Assembly: GCA_949357655.1 (NCBI GenBank)
Contig: CASHTG010000011.1
Coordinates: forward strand, 124,001-188,000
Origin: Parascedosporium putredinis
Lineage: Eukaryota > Ascomycota > Sordariomycetes > Microascales > Microascaceae
Length of the DNA: 64,000 nucleotides
Reading direction: 5' to 3'
In this document: positions 36,077 to 48,466 of the stretch, piece by piece
How positions within the stretch are numbered: the first letter of the stretch is position 1
Layout of the letters: every line of letters starts with the position of its first letter
Notes under the pieces: generated by a model
Told to the model about the DNA's origin: nothing
The model's database searches: none
Seen by the model: only the letters and a program-made list of their open reading frames with translations
Program-made: the position numbers and the translations under genes

Positions 36077-38026
36077 ATGGATAGCAGCTACGATATCGTC
36101 GTCTACGGGTCGACCTCTGGCGCTGTCGCCACATCGATCCAGGCCGCCCGACTCGGTCGGTCTGTCGCACTGGTCTCACCCCAGGAGCACATCGGTACGT
36201 TCTTACCCTCCCTGGTTGCCTTTGATGGAGTAGTCGTCCCCTTTCATTGGCTCGTCGCGTGGGGCCGATCCTTTCGGCAATGCTAAAAGGGAAATATCTA
36301 TGCATAGGCGGAATCCAAATCAACGGCCTGGGGGCTACCGACATCGACAACCAGGTCGAGTTCCAGAACAGCACCACGCTGGGCGGTATCAATTTGGAGC
36401 TCCACCAGCGCATCAGCAGGCACTATGGCCGCCTGGCTAGGCTCGAGGAAGTTGTGGCCAAGGGTATCAAAGACCCGGAAGTTTGGCGATTCGAGCCGCG
36501 CGTGGCTGAGAAGGTGATTGCGGACTGGCTTGCGGAACATGCCTCAATCACGGTGATCAAGGTAGGGCCAAGCAGAATAGCAAAAAAGAAGAAAAAAATT
36601 ATCCTTTAGTGTAACTTGGATTCTAACTTTGAGAACTTGAAGTCACCCCTTGCCGAGCGGGATGCGGTGACCCGGGACGGTGTCGCGATTAAGAGCATCC
36701 GTCTCTTGAACGGACGCACCATCTCAGGCAAGATCTTCATTGAGGCATCCTACGAAGGAGATTTCCTTGCTGCGGCCGGGATTTCCTGGGCCCGCGGCCG
36801 AGAGGCTTCGGCGCAGTACAACGAGTCTCTTGCCGGTGTCCGAAGTGAAACGCTCTACCGCCAGATCGACGTCGACGTCGACCCGTACGTACGACCTGGA
36901 GACGCTTCGAGCGGGCTCTTGTACGGAATCTCGGATGAGCCCTTTGGCCAACCCGGCGATGGAGATCTACACCTTCAGTCCTACTCGTACAGGCTCCCGC
37001 TAACAGACGACGCCGAAAACCGCGTCCCGTTTACGGAGCCGGAGGGCTATGATCCCGCTCATTACGAACTCCACCGCCGCTTCATCAGGGGGCGGAGAGT
37101 TTTACTACCCGCGTAAGAGGTTGCCTGGAGGCAAGACTGATCTCATCGGTTCAGAGGAGCGCTATCAACGGATCTCTTGGGTATGAACGATGAGTGGCCG
37201 GTGGCTTCGTACGAGGGCAGGAGGCAAATTCTCAAGGAGACGGCTACTTTCACCAAAGGTCTTCTCTGGTTTATTTCTACCGACCCAGATGTCCCGGTAA
37301 GTCCAATTCCTAGCTAAAGACTGCACCGTGTCGCTATGTGAACTGGGATATATGGTTCGGTATTAACCCGTACGCGGACAGGAGCATTATCGCAAGGCGT
37401 GGAGTGCCTTCGGCTACTGCCGCGACGAATTCCCCGACAACGATCACTTTCCCTACGAGCTATACGTCCGCGACGCCCGCCGCATGGTATCCGACTACAT
37501 CATTACAGAATCTACAGCGACGTGCCGGGACCACGGCGGCGACGAGCCCCTCGGACCCCGTAGCCGTGGCCTACTGGCCGACCGACACGCACAGCGTCAG
37601 GCGCGTGCTGCGCGACGGGCGAGTCCACAACGAGGGCTTCATCTTCAAGGACGGGCATCGATGGCGGCCGTTTGGCGTGGCGTACCGGTCGCTCGTGCCC
37701 AAGAGGGCGGAAGCAACTAACTTTTGACGGTAACGTGCCCGAGTTCGTCGCACGTTGGTTACGGTGAGTGTCCCTGTTTGCTTTTCCGCCGTCCCGCGCG
37801 AGAATATTTTTCAACTTACGTTTGTGACTTGTGTATAGGTGCTGTGAGGTTGGAACACCAGTTTTACGCTATTGGTCAGGCGGCGGCCAATGCGTGCGAT
37901 ATTGCCCTGCGCGACGGCCTCTCGCTGCAAGATGTACCATACGCGTCTTTGCAAGAGAGACTTGTGCAACAAGGCGTCATAATCGATGCTTCGACTGTGG
38001 GGGAACCGTCGTTTAGCGAGGAGTGA
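36077..38026 (+). CDS. FAD-dependent oxidoreductase (FAD_oxidored family)
   Basis: Predicted flavoprotein of about 530 residues; substrate unknown. Exons: 36077-36194, 36308-36561, about 36643-37296 (36634 is an alternative acceptor), 37382-37763, 37839-38026. The start MDSSYDIVVYGSTSGAVATS is a Rossmann dinucleotide motif with unusual Ser/Thr spacing (GSTSGAVA), as found in this family. INGLGATDIDN follows in exon 2, where such proteins usually have a glycine-rich flavin loop. IFIEASYEGDFLAAAG in exon 3 is the typical second motif. The C-terminal exon has LEHQFYAIGQAAANACDIAL, the normal end of the FAD domain. Frame changes occur at G5 37088-37092, near 37158-37162, near 37548-37553, and at T4 37722-37725. 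The sums of exon lengths and shifts are consistent with one open protein. Confidence 0.82.
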
Positions 38027-39534
38027 GGTGCAAAAGTGCAGGTGATGGGGATGCCAAGCAAACTACGGGAGAGAGTATTCCCGCAGCATCATTATATCGT
38101 AGACACGGGTAGCTAGATAATACCTAGGTAATTCCAAATGTACTCTGTTCCAAAGGCTTTACCCAGAAGGAAAGGCGGCGGTTAATCTATACCCCATGGA
38201 ATGCGGGGATAGTCTTGGACCTAGGATGTCTTAAGCCGCGTTGATCCACTGATGCCGCTCGTGTAGAGGAAAGCATGGCAAAGGATCTCGGTGTGCTTTT
38301 AAGTTTGACGCGTGTGTTGCCCCAATACAGGCATAGACTGCAGCGGTTGGGGTCATACCGGTCTTGGCATGCTGGGGAGAAGGCTCTCGGTGATTAGACT
38401 TGCCGGGAAAGGGAAGGGGCCCTATGCAAGAACAGGAAGTACGAGCTTCCATGGCCGTTCGTAGGAGTAGTGTGTTCCGTTAGCCAGGTCAAGGGATGGG
38501 TAAACGTACTACCTAGAACCCAGATCAAGAGAGTCTCAGTGGGTAAGGCCTGTCCCGTACCATTTCCTTCCATCACGCCAGGGGGATGGGAACTGTACGT
38601 TCATCCTTGATGGCACGAGGTTCTCCTCGATCCGTCTCAACGGCACTGTCGTGATTCGTCGATTCGAGCCGCGGAGATGGCAACCTTGCTTTTGCAAAGA
38701 TGTCATCCTTCTTTAGACTGGACTAGGGAGCCCCCCTCATTACCGAGCGCGGTCTTGGAAGGGCTAGTCCCCTCCCCGAGTTCCGGAGCAAGACGTGCGG
38801 AACTTGAACGGTAGATCGGCGGGGGCAGTCTCCACCCTCGGTACCACACAGTAAGCCTACACTGTACGGAGTATTGTTCCTTGGTTCAACGTGAGTTCGA
38901 TTGGTCGAGCGCATTGCCGTCCCTTGTCGGCGAGAAGATGGGATGGAACATTGGGAAGCGGCGTGAAAAAAACAAGTCAGAATTTTTACCAGGAAGAGGA
39001 TATGGGGATGAGGGTGGGGAAAGGAGGAGTAGGAGAGAGTGGGGAATGGGGAAAGTGCACAAGGGAAAGGAGAGGCACGCGGAGTGGAAAATCCGGAGGC
39101 GGGTCCGCGTTTTGCCCCATCGAATGGGGTATTGGGGTTCTTTTTCCTCCCCCAAGTGTGGGTGGACAAAGTAGAATACGTTCGGTAATAAATCCAGTGG
39201 GAATGGGGAAGGAGAGCAGGCTGGACCGCCGAGTCGATGCCCACTCTACCCCATGCGTGCTCCAAACCGACTGGATGGTAGGACGGTGGGGTTTCCCCCT
39301 TTGGTCGGGGTTTAGGATCTAAGTCGTATAAGAAGGAAGATCTCCCCAGGTACGTCCCCCGATGGATAGGTGAGACGATATAGACCAACTGAGGAACGAT
39401 CGCCGCGGGAAAAGGGCAGATTTTGATCGTACCGCTGTTTAGCTATCGCGGTCCTTACCTTTTGTGTTTTCTCTCTCTTTTTCCTCGTGGGTTTGTTTTG
39501 AGTCCTCGGCAAGGTATCCTAGAGCTCGCCAGAC
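38027..39534. other. Intergenic and MFS-gene promoter
   Basis: About 1.5 kb. A strongly purine-rich strand (G/A) spans about 38990-39080. A 221-codon minus-strand frame (38723-39388) is the low-complexity complement of that tract and is not called. No other feature. Confidence 0.5.
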
Positions 39535-41605
39535 ATGGCTGGTATCTTTGCCACCAGGGCGGCGTTCGCCACGGCGACGCCCAAGTTGTTTCTCTTTTGC
39601 CTGATCTACGCCCTTGGTAGCATCTTCTTTGGCTAGTACGTGTAGACCTCCCTCCGTCCGTGTGATGGGAATGACCCCGAAAAAGAGTCCTTTGTTTACG
39701 CGGAAGAGGAAAAGAAGAAACTAACGCGGGTGTCCGATGATAGCGATGGAGCGTCGTTTGGCGGTGTCCAGGCCATGAGCCCATTCCTGCGCAAGTTCGG
39801 AAAGTACAACGAGGCCAAGGGGACGTACACGCTACCGAAGCAGCTCGCGTCCTTGATGAACAGTCTGCCGCTGATTGGCAAGTTTACCGGCACCATTATT
39901 GTCGGACCCATTATTGAGAAGATTGGCCACCGATGGACCATGATGTTTACCTGCGGCGTGCAGATTATCGGACCGATCAGTACGTTACCGACTCAGGCTA
40001 CTTGTCGCAAGATTATGAAGTGCGTGAGGAGAGCGATGGCTGACCTAGGATTCTATCTTGACCTGCACCAATAGTCCAAGTAACGAGTAACAACCCTGCG
40101 CAGTTTATTGTGGGACGATTCCTGGTCTACACTGCGGTCGGCCTCGTCGAGAACGTAAGTGTATTCCCATCACCCAGCTCTTGCCCTTCTCGATCGCAAC
40201 ATTTTCGTTTTCAGACGGCGAAATTAATCTCAGTTTGATCATTAGGTCGTCCCCACATATCAATCGGAAATTGCACCCGGTGTACTTCGCGGCTTCTTCG
40301 TCGGTTCGATCCAGCTATGCCTCACCACGGGCTCCCTCATCGCCGGCATCGTCAACGAGTCCATGTCCAAAAAGGTCAACAACTCGGGCTGGCAGATCGC
40401 CACTGCGCTACAGGCCCTCCCCGCCGTCCTGATCCTGGGCCTGCTCTGGTTCACGCCCAACTCGCCCCGCTGGCTCGTGTTCAACGACCGCTCCGACGAA
40501 GCCCTCCAGGTTTTACGTTCGGTCCGACGCAAAGAAGACGTGGACCGCGGCCTCCCGGAGCTCGAGATCGCGGCGATGCGCGAAGAGGGCCACGTCGGCA
40601 GGCGGGAAAAGGCGCCCTGGAAGGACCTCTTCAACAAGCGCAACCTGCGCCGCACGACGATTGCCTGCACCGTCATGACGTTCCAGCAGCTCACGGGCGT
40701 GACGTTTAGTTCCTCGTACGGCCCGACGTTTTACCGCTCCGTCGGCCTCGCGGATAAGGCGTTCGTGTACGCGGTGGTGAACAACGCGACGTCGGTGGTG
40801 ACGGCCATGATGGCCATGTTCTTCTTCGACGTGTTTGGGCGGCGCAGCCTCATCGTGCACGGCGGGTGGTCGCAGGGCGCGTTCCTCGTCGCCATCGCGG
40901 CGCTGGGGAGGATTCAGGATCCCAACGTGCACCAGAGCAACGGGATCGTGGCGGGCATGCAGCTGTACACGTGTATTCTGCACATGACGCTGGGGCCGGG
41001 CGCGTATATTACCGCGGCGGAGATTGGGACGCAGACGCTGCGTGAGAAGACGATGGCGTTTTCGGTAAGGATTTTTTGAGAATTAGAAGACATGGATTCA
41101 CGAAGCTAACTATCCGATTTCGTTGTTTAGACTGCCATCAACGTCGTTGTTGGGTTTGCGGTCGTGTTTGCGACGCCGTATCTTCTCGCCGATATCGGTT
41201 CGGGTACGGCGTATATCTGGGGAGGATTCGCGTTCTTGTCGTCCATCTGGGCGTGGTTCTTCCTTCCCGAACTCAAGGTAAGAACAAACCCATATGCGAG
41301 AAAGGCCATCAACTACAAGCTATTCTTTCCTATCTTACCTTTGATTTTTATCGCTCGTAAACAGGAATATTGAAGACTAACGATGGGTGTGTTTCGAATA
41401 CTAGGGGCGCAACTTGGAAGAGATTGACCAGCTGTTCGACGCCAACATTCCGGCGTGGCAGTTTGGTAGCTACGAGACAGAGGGCTTGAGCCACGACTTG
41501 CACGCCGTCGAGCAGGGCCAAGTTACCCAGAAGGAGGCGGCGATGGAGCTCGAAGAAGTCGAGGCACGCCATGCTGCGGCGGCAGATAAGAAACAAGAGG
41601 TGTGA
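39535..41605 (+). CDS. MFS sugar transporter
   Basis: A 527-residue transporter of the fungal sugar-porter family, expected in the plasma membrane. Exons: 39535-39635, 39744-39979, 40075-40154, 40246-41064, 41131-41277, 41405-41605, all GT-AG. Motifs: FFGYDGASFGGV in the first helix, EKIGHRW after helix 2, VPTYQSEIAPGVLRGFF after helix 4, PNSPRWL at the end of helix 6 (the sugar-porter PxSPRxL motif), then TFQQLTGV in helix 7, FGRRSL between helices 8 and 9, and FFLPELKGRNLEEID after helix 12. The glutamate-rich tail ends in DKKQEV. The frame is intact over all six exons, in contrast to most neighbours. Actual substrate (hexose, disaccharide or quinate-type) cannot be read from sequence. Confidence 0.93.
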
Positions 41606-43950
41606 GCTGCGTCGCATCAAAGGGGAGGAACGCAACCATTCCAGTCTCCCTTCACACCATGCAAGCGGTTCGGTTCTGACGTGGTGGGTGCATTATGAAT
41701 GACTGACGACTGATCGTCCCATTTGCATCTCGGTCAGGATGCATCCGTCTCACGACACCGATCCTTTCGGTGAGGGAGGGGAGGGATCAATCGCACTGGG
41801 TTGGCTCAGACTTGATTACTTTGGCGTTGTAGTCTCAAATACCGAGTACATATTTAGTACCATCCCTCTATAGGTGGAGCCTGAGACTATGTTGAGATCG
41901 GACCCCTTTTTGACGGGATGTGTCAAACGAATAATCAGTCGAGGGTTCCTTGTCTTCCTAGCCGCATACTATGACATACATGGACGCAATCCAAAAGATT
42001 CTCTATTAAGAACATTGTTGAAGGGTCCTGTGCGCGTCTTTGAAAGCGCACCCAACCGTGACATTCATTGAAGCTGGACCCTTGATTATGACATGCATCT
42101 GATTGATTAATTGATCCCAACATCATCGAGCGACTCTTTCTTTTCTGTTGGGTCGCTTTATGAAACCGGAGTGGGAGAAAACCGGAAGCGACAACCCTCT
42201 TTAGGGCATAGAAACAATGAAGTAATATTTCACAGCAAAGACCTCGGCCTGGAGCCTCGTATCAACCCGGACAAGACTGGTTGGCTGCACTTTGATTCAT
42301 GCTCGAGAGCTTGAGATGCCTCGGAACTCGCGCCAGCTGCATATTGGCGGCGCTGCAGGCCCCTCCCTCGATCGGTGTGGCGTCCTCTCCCCACCGACGG
42401 ACGGCACGAGAAGAGAGAATGGAAAGAAAGGAAAGAAGAAAAAAAACACTTAACCGCAGCGTTGCATTGGGAGCGCTGGGTACGCATGTCTCCCAGCATG
42501 TCTCCCAGCATGCGACATTGGGTTGGGGCTGGCCCGGTCGACGCAAATGATATGCATTCAGATTGATCGTTTTTGGGTGACGTCCCCCCTTGTGGAAATT
42601 GCTGGTGCGGGGTCCTTGCGCATCCTAGACTTGGATTTTTCTTCATTGTTTTCTCCAAGCCTTCCCTTGTTCTCCTGCATTGAACTACAATCAATTGATC
42701 CCATTGGTGTATCCACACGCCAGATGAATGGAAGTTCATGGCTTGTGGGCGTACACTACGCAAGAAGCTCTCAAGAAGCCCCTTGTTCATCGAGGTGGGG
42801 AGGACTGCAGATTAGGATCAGGTGTGGAGGGGATCGTCAAGCCGGCAGTATGAAGAAGAGAAATATGGTGGCGTAAAAGAGAACCTAGAAGAGAGGAGGT
42901 GGGACCAGGCGAAAAAGCCAACATTCGAACTGTTGGTTGCGCGGGCGCGGGAAGCGGGCTCCTTCCACCAAGCTTGTTGTCCCCTATTCTGCTACCGTGC
43001 GTCGTCGGATGCAGGCAGGGTCCTTCCGCAAAACGATACTGGTGGACGACAACTCTCGCTCGCTGCGAGGATTCGAGAGGAGGAACGTGGAGGCTGGCGA
43101 CGCCAACGCCCACGCTGACGGGCGGGTCGCGCACCAAGTACTCGAAAGTCGAGCCAAGCCGTACCATCCCAATCCATATGCGTCCAAGGAGCGGAGCCGT
43201 GCGGTGTTGACGTTGGTAGGTGGTGGCAAAGATCCGCACTAGACTAGAATGATCCGAGGTTTATTCTTGTCACTGAGGAAGGAAGCGGCACTGGCTCTGC
43301 GCTATTGAAAGTGTCAACCCATCGCTAGCCATTTGATGCGATTGATGGGAGCAGAACAAAGCAGACGCAGCAATCGCTAGGACAGCCATCTATTCTATGG
43401 ATATGCTGTAGACCCTTGTTCCGCTTTTGGCTTGGCTCTGCCCTCCCCCTCCTCCCTCCCGCTTTGAAGAGGAGGAGATGAGGAAAGGCGCTCGAGCTAG
43501 ACCGGTGACCATGGGTCTCTGCGGGCCGAGCTGGCGCACAATAGACGTAGCGTGATCAAATTCGATACTTGTTCAATGCCATCGATCGAGCCTGTGAGGT
43601 TGTCCCGGGGTTCTCCGGATTTACACATGAATTGTCGCGACCCAGGACAGGTCAGGACACACACACCACACGCCACGCACGCCCAGCTCCAGCGAATTTT
43701 GTCGATCCTTGTCTGAACTTCGCTTTCCTGCACCACCAACCATAACCAAACCTCCATCGCATCTCACTAGGCAAAATTGCTGTTCTTGTACCCCTCGAAC
43801 CCCTTGCGAACTGCGTTGCTTTTTTCACCTTTTCTTCTCCCCCAGTTTTCCATCCATCCCACCCCATTCCACAGCCACGAACCGCCGCTTTACTTTCGCC
43901 CATTCCCGACCGTTGACCCCCTTTCGAGGCCCTTCGAGAAGACCGTACCT
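41606..43950. other. Intergenic, no supported gene
   Basis: About 2.3 kb with overlapping unsupported frames on both strands. Contains a purine tract (about 42405-42450) and a CA-rich stretch (43655-43685). The region from 43800 onward is C/T-rich, consistent with the leader of the methyltransferase gene. Confidence 0.5.
42485..42512. repeat. Short 12-bp direct repeat
   Basis: CATGTCTCCCAG occurs twice head to tail (42485-42496 and 42497-42508), followed by CATG. It lies in non-coding sequence and no function is proposed. Confidence 0.7.
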
Positions 43951-46102
43951 ATGGCTGGATCAGAAGCAGAGGAGCCGACTCCGGCACAGGCGCAACCCTT
44001 CATTGAGCCCGACAACGCGGTATGATTTCCCCGGCGACCAGCTGGAAAGAACAATAGGGGAAGAGGGGCATGTGCTGCCTGATACCCTTTGAAGCCGATC
44101 TTGCTCTTCCCGGTTGCTTTTGTCTTCGCCTTTCCGCTCTTTCCAATTAGAGGAGTCAGACACCAATTAACTCGTGGGCGAACAGGAGACTGCCGACGAA
44201 GATGAGGGCATTTTCGATGAGCGAGTGTACGTGCCTTTTCGCCTTTTCCCCACCTCTCCCCTTCCATCCTAGCGTGGTCCACCGGAAGATTAGGTTTCTC
44301 TCCCAGATCGTACCCAACTCCGATGATCGTGGAAGAAGAACGACTCCTCAGAGGCAGAATCAAGCTGGTTCCTCGCGCAACTACACATATGGCCTATAGG
44401 GAAAGCGATCGCAGAGATGTTGATGGAAAAACGGTTCTAACGAATGGCCGACGCCTGGTGCACGCGCAGATCCACATACACGGCGTCATTATCAAGTAGC
44501 GTCATCGACTACCCGACCGAGCATGGTCGTCGATACCACGCTTTCCGCTCAGGAAGTGAGTGTGCCCCTTCGTTCGGATAAGGGGATCTCGACCGGGGAG
44601 ATAATATTTTTCTGGCTGTTCAAGGGTTACTAATCTTGGGTGCGACCCTTATTAGAATATATTATGCCAAATGACGATGTACGTTCCAATTGAACGGAAC
44701 TCCCGGCCCCTCCCACCCCGCTCCTCCCCACGCCGGGGCTCTTGACACGGTTGTATGCTGGGATTCAACGCTGGACAACGGTTTTACTAACTTTGGGGGA
44801 CTGGCACCGCCGTCCATGGTCTGCAATAGAGGGAACTTGTGCGCCTAGATCTACTCCATGTCGTCATGGTTAGGACGGTGGAGGACAAACTTCACCACGC
44901 CCCCATCGACCCGGATCGGACCCACTCCGTCCTCGACATCGGCACCGGCACGGGAGTTTGTACGCTGCCCCTCCGTTTACCCAAAGAATCTCAATAAGAA
45001 ATACTCCGTAGAGACCAAAACAAGATTACTAACACCTTTTTTCGTCGGCGTGTAGGGGCCATGGAGTTCGGTGACGAGTATCCTGGTTCCGAGGTAAGCT
45101 TGATGCTGGTCACAAACGACAGGTCACTTTCCCACAGCGGGAATCTACATGTTGAGAAATAGAATCACTCACAAGATCGCCACCACGTTGCTAGGTCCTC
45201 GGAAACGACTTCAGCCCCATACAACCGGCATGGTATGCACCTCAAATAGTCCCCTTACTCGAACCGCAAAAATCCCAGTGGCAGTGTGGGCCGAACGCTC
45301 GCTAACCTAGCGCGCCACGCCGCTCTTTTTGCACAGGGTTCCCCTAATGTCAAATTCGAAGTCGACGACGTCGAAAGCGAATGGACCTTTCCGGACCCCT
45401 TCGACTTCATCTTTTGCCGCTACATGGCCGGCTCCATCGCCGACTGGCCTAATCTCGTCAAGAACGTCCACGAGTAAGTCTCCGCCCGCCCCACCGCGGC
45501 TAGGACACACGCACACGTGAAACAAAACTAACTAGCGCGCCGCAGCCACCTAAACCCCGGCGGCTGGGCCGAGTTCCAGGACTACGACATGCAGTACCGC
45601 ACCGACGACGACAGCCTGACGGACGAGCACAGCACCTCGAAATGGCTCAAGGTCATCCTCGGCGCCGCCAACAAGGTCGGGCGCAACCCGAGCCCCGGCC
45701 CGAAGCTGGCGACGTGGGCGCGGGACGCCGGCTTCGAGAACGTGACGGAAAAGGTGTTCAAGATGCCCATCGGTCCCTGGCCCAAGGATCCGTACCTCAA
45801 GGAGACGGGGTTGATTAACGCCGCGCAGGTCGTCGACGGGCTCGAGGGCTTTTCGATGAGGTTGCTGTGCGGCGTGGAAGGGTGGTCTGAGACGGAGGTG
45901 CAGGTTTTGCTGGCGCAGGTGAGGAAGGAGCTCAAGGGCAAGGCGTTCCATTCATACGTCAACTTGTAAGTTTACATCCTTTTCTCTTTTCCACCTTGTT
46001 AGGAATCGTGCTCATGCGAGGATTAGCCACGTGGTGTATGGTCAGAAAGCGGCGGCTCCTGCGACGGCGCCAGCGACGGCGGACGAGGAGCCGGAGGCGT
46101 GA
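43951..46102 (+). CDS. LaeA-like SAM-dependent methyltransferase (TAM domain)
   Basis: A class I methyltransferase of about 360 residues, in the fungal family that includes the secondary-metabolism regulator LaeA. Exons: 43951-44019, 44186-44226, 44470-44555, 44656-44678 (23 nt), 44830-44959, 45056-45093, 45195-45232, 45337-45473, 45546-45965, 46003-46102. An acidic N-terminus precedes DYPTEHGRRYHAFRSG and LDLLHVVM. The SAM motif I is LDIGTGTGVWAMEFGDEYPG, followed by VLGNDFSPIQP, FIFCRYMAGSIADWPNL and LNPGGWAEFQDYD, all typical of TAM methyltransferases. One frame change at C4 45341-45344. Whether it is the global regulator LaeA itself or one of its many paralogues cannot be told here; paralogue is more likely by numbers. 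Confidence 0.9.
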
Positions 46103-48246
46103 TAGTGACCGTGGACCTCAACATCCCCGCTCTCTCTCTCCACTGATACCATTATCTCGCATTCCTTTTTTGGCCCACGCGCCTATCGGGTTATCATGGG
46201 GGTTCGTGAAGAGGTTAAGTCTTACTCGTTCAAGTGTTTCTATTCTTCGCCATTGTCTGTCATTGTCGAGAGGAGGCAACGGACAAGTGAAATACGGCCG
46301 CTTATGCCGCCCGGAGTGCAGCAGGAGCTTTTGGGTGGCGGTCGCTTGCGGTGCGGGGACTGGAGGATGCGCATGGTTGTGCGTCGGCAAGGGGAGACTT
46401 TTGCAGCTCCTAAGTTTTGGCTCGTGGCCGATGGAAACAAAATTCGGGAGAGACAGAAGGTTAAGCTGAGCTTTAGGTGAATAACAACAGTTAAAGCATC
46501 GATCTATCCTTGACCCCCAAATAATGTATAAATGAGCCTTCTTCCCCACGCAAGACGTCAATACAAGACACAGATGATTCCCACCCTAATTCAGCCAAAC
46601 CGGATCGGCTTCACGATATTGTTAAAAATTTTGTCGATGTCATCAATGGCGGAATAGGTGTGGTGAAATCCCTCGTCTAGCGAAGATCGCTTCGGTTACT
46701 CTGATTTCCTCCCTGGGCTTTTCCTTTCTTCCTCACAGGAGTCCAAGCTATCCTTTACTGTGCTGAAACACCATGGCGCTCTCGTCGCGGCGATCGGTTG
46801 GGGTGCGACCAGGTGACGCCCGCACTGGGATAAAGAAATGCGCTGGAATTCCGGGGTCGTGGCTTTAACCGGATTGGGTATAATACACGAAAATGGGGAG
46901 GCACGACGACACGTTCATCGATAACAATTAAAGGCTCTCTCAATCGTCAGACAAACAATACATGAATGCGATAGCCTGGAGCAAGATGGGAAAGATTTAC
47001 TTCGTATTATCTTATGTTTGTAATCTCCATGTAATGGTCTTGCGCCGGAGCCCTCCGTCAAGTCTTCTTTTGTTGCTTTCATTCCCCTTCGATAGAGGCC
47101 GTGAATGCAACTCTGGCACACGATCTGCGAGGAGGGGTCCTGGTATCCATGGTTCCACTGCTGGGATGAAACGGCAAGACGATGGCTTCAACCCGGTGAA
47201 GGCAATTCTGGAGCATAATGCCATATAATTCAACTGCCGACTCCATCAGCCGAAGCTGTAGAATTCTTCTTTCGTCGAAATAGTCGTGCTTACCTGCTCC
47301 TGCCCACCGATTTTCCCTTTGATTTTGTTCGGATGCTCAGACACACTTCAGACATTTTGCATGTTCAGCAAACTCAACCAGCGAGGCTGGCTAGGGCAAG
47401 GGTCGTAGTGTTCGGAGGAATGTTCGTGCCTAGCGTTAAATGCGACGTCGATTGACGTAATCCCTTCGAAACTTTCTCGAATCGTCAAATCCTCGATTGC
47501 AGCTACGGCTACTGGGTTAGTGTAGTGTGGACATGAAACGGATAAAAGATAGTCGTCGCAATCTGGCCCCGATTAAGCTCAGTTGTGTAAGACTCATTGT
47601 ATGAGGGTTGAAATGGGAAGGTGAGCCCTTGCAACGAAGGCTCATCGTCCCAAAGTTAAATTTTGGGGTGGTCGCAGCGCTAGGCCCTGCCTAACCCCTA
47701 GTTTTCCCCTCACCGTCACCTGCTGGGCGTCTCCGCGATCTACGGCAAGGGGACGTGCTAGCAACGGAGTTGGTCACATTTCCCTGGCTGGACGACATGG
47801 GATTTTTAAGGTTGAATGACGAACCCATTTCGGGCGGGGATCCGGCTTCCAGAATTCACAAGGTTGGCTGCGCTGGGCTCTGGGGTTTATGTGCCCCTAG
47901 GGCTGCATCAAATGCTCCTTGATGAGAACGGATGTGGCCTGGCGTTAACCCCGTGGAGGATAACGCTTGAGGTAAAGAAGGGGTGAGACCGGATTTCCCG
48001 GCAAGGCTATTTCCATGTGTCTCGATTGCGCTGTGAAGGGTTACATGGCATGTGCCACACAAAACAAAACAACATGATTAAGCCTACAATACATGTATAC
48101 ATACTGAGATCAAACGCCAGACGCACAGCGACCAAAGCTTCCCTGGTGGATGATTGATCGCCGAGAAAAGAATGTTATCGCATTCCTTTTGCTCCCTCAC
48201 CCCGCACTCTTCCATGACGGACTCGAAGCGTTTCTGGCCTTGGCCG
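46103..48246. other. Intergenic, no supported gene
   Basis: About 2.1 kb. Frames seen at 46118-46561 (-) and 46962-47228 (+) have no family resemblance. No repeat or RNA gene recognised. Confidence 0.5.
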
Positions 48247-48254
48247 TATATAAA
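48247..48254 (+). promoter_or_regulatory. TATA-like box of the Pth11-like gene
   Basis: TATATAAA lies about 220 bases upstream of the ATG at 48467 and is correctly oriented. The following 200 bases are C/T-rich, as in many fungal leaders. Confidence 0.45.
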
Positions 48255-48466
48255 CACACTGGACGATCTCGACCAATCTCCCCGAACACTCTTCCGCGCC
48301 ATATTTTCAAATTTTTAAAGACTTCCGTCGTCGTTGGTTTTTTTTTCCGGCTGGCTCGATGACGGACGACCCACCTCGCCTTCCTTGGTAGAGACCTGCC
48401 TCCTCGCACCGATTCTTAGTCGCCGGCTGTGCTGGACACGCCTGGCTTTGGGTCCCAACCGCTACC

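Noticed and set aside
38723..39388. 221-codon minus-strand frame, Ser/Pro/His-rich
   Set aside because: Complement of a purine tract in the MFS promoter region; low complexity, no family resemblance.
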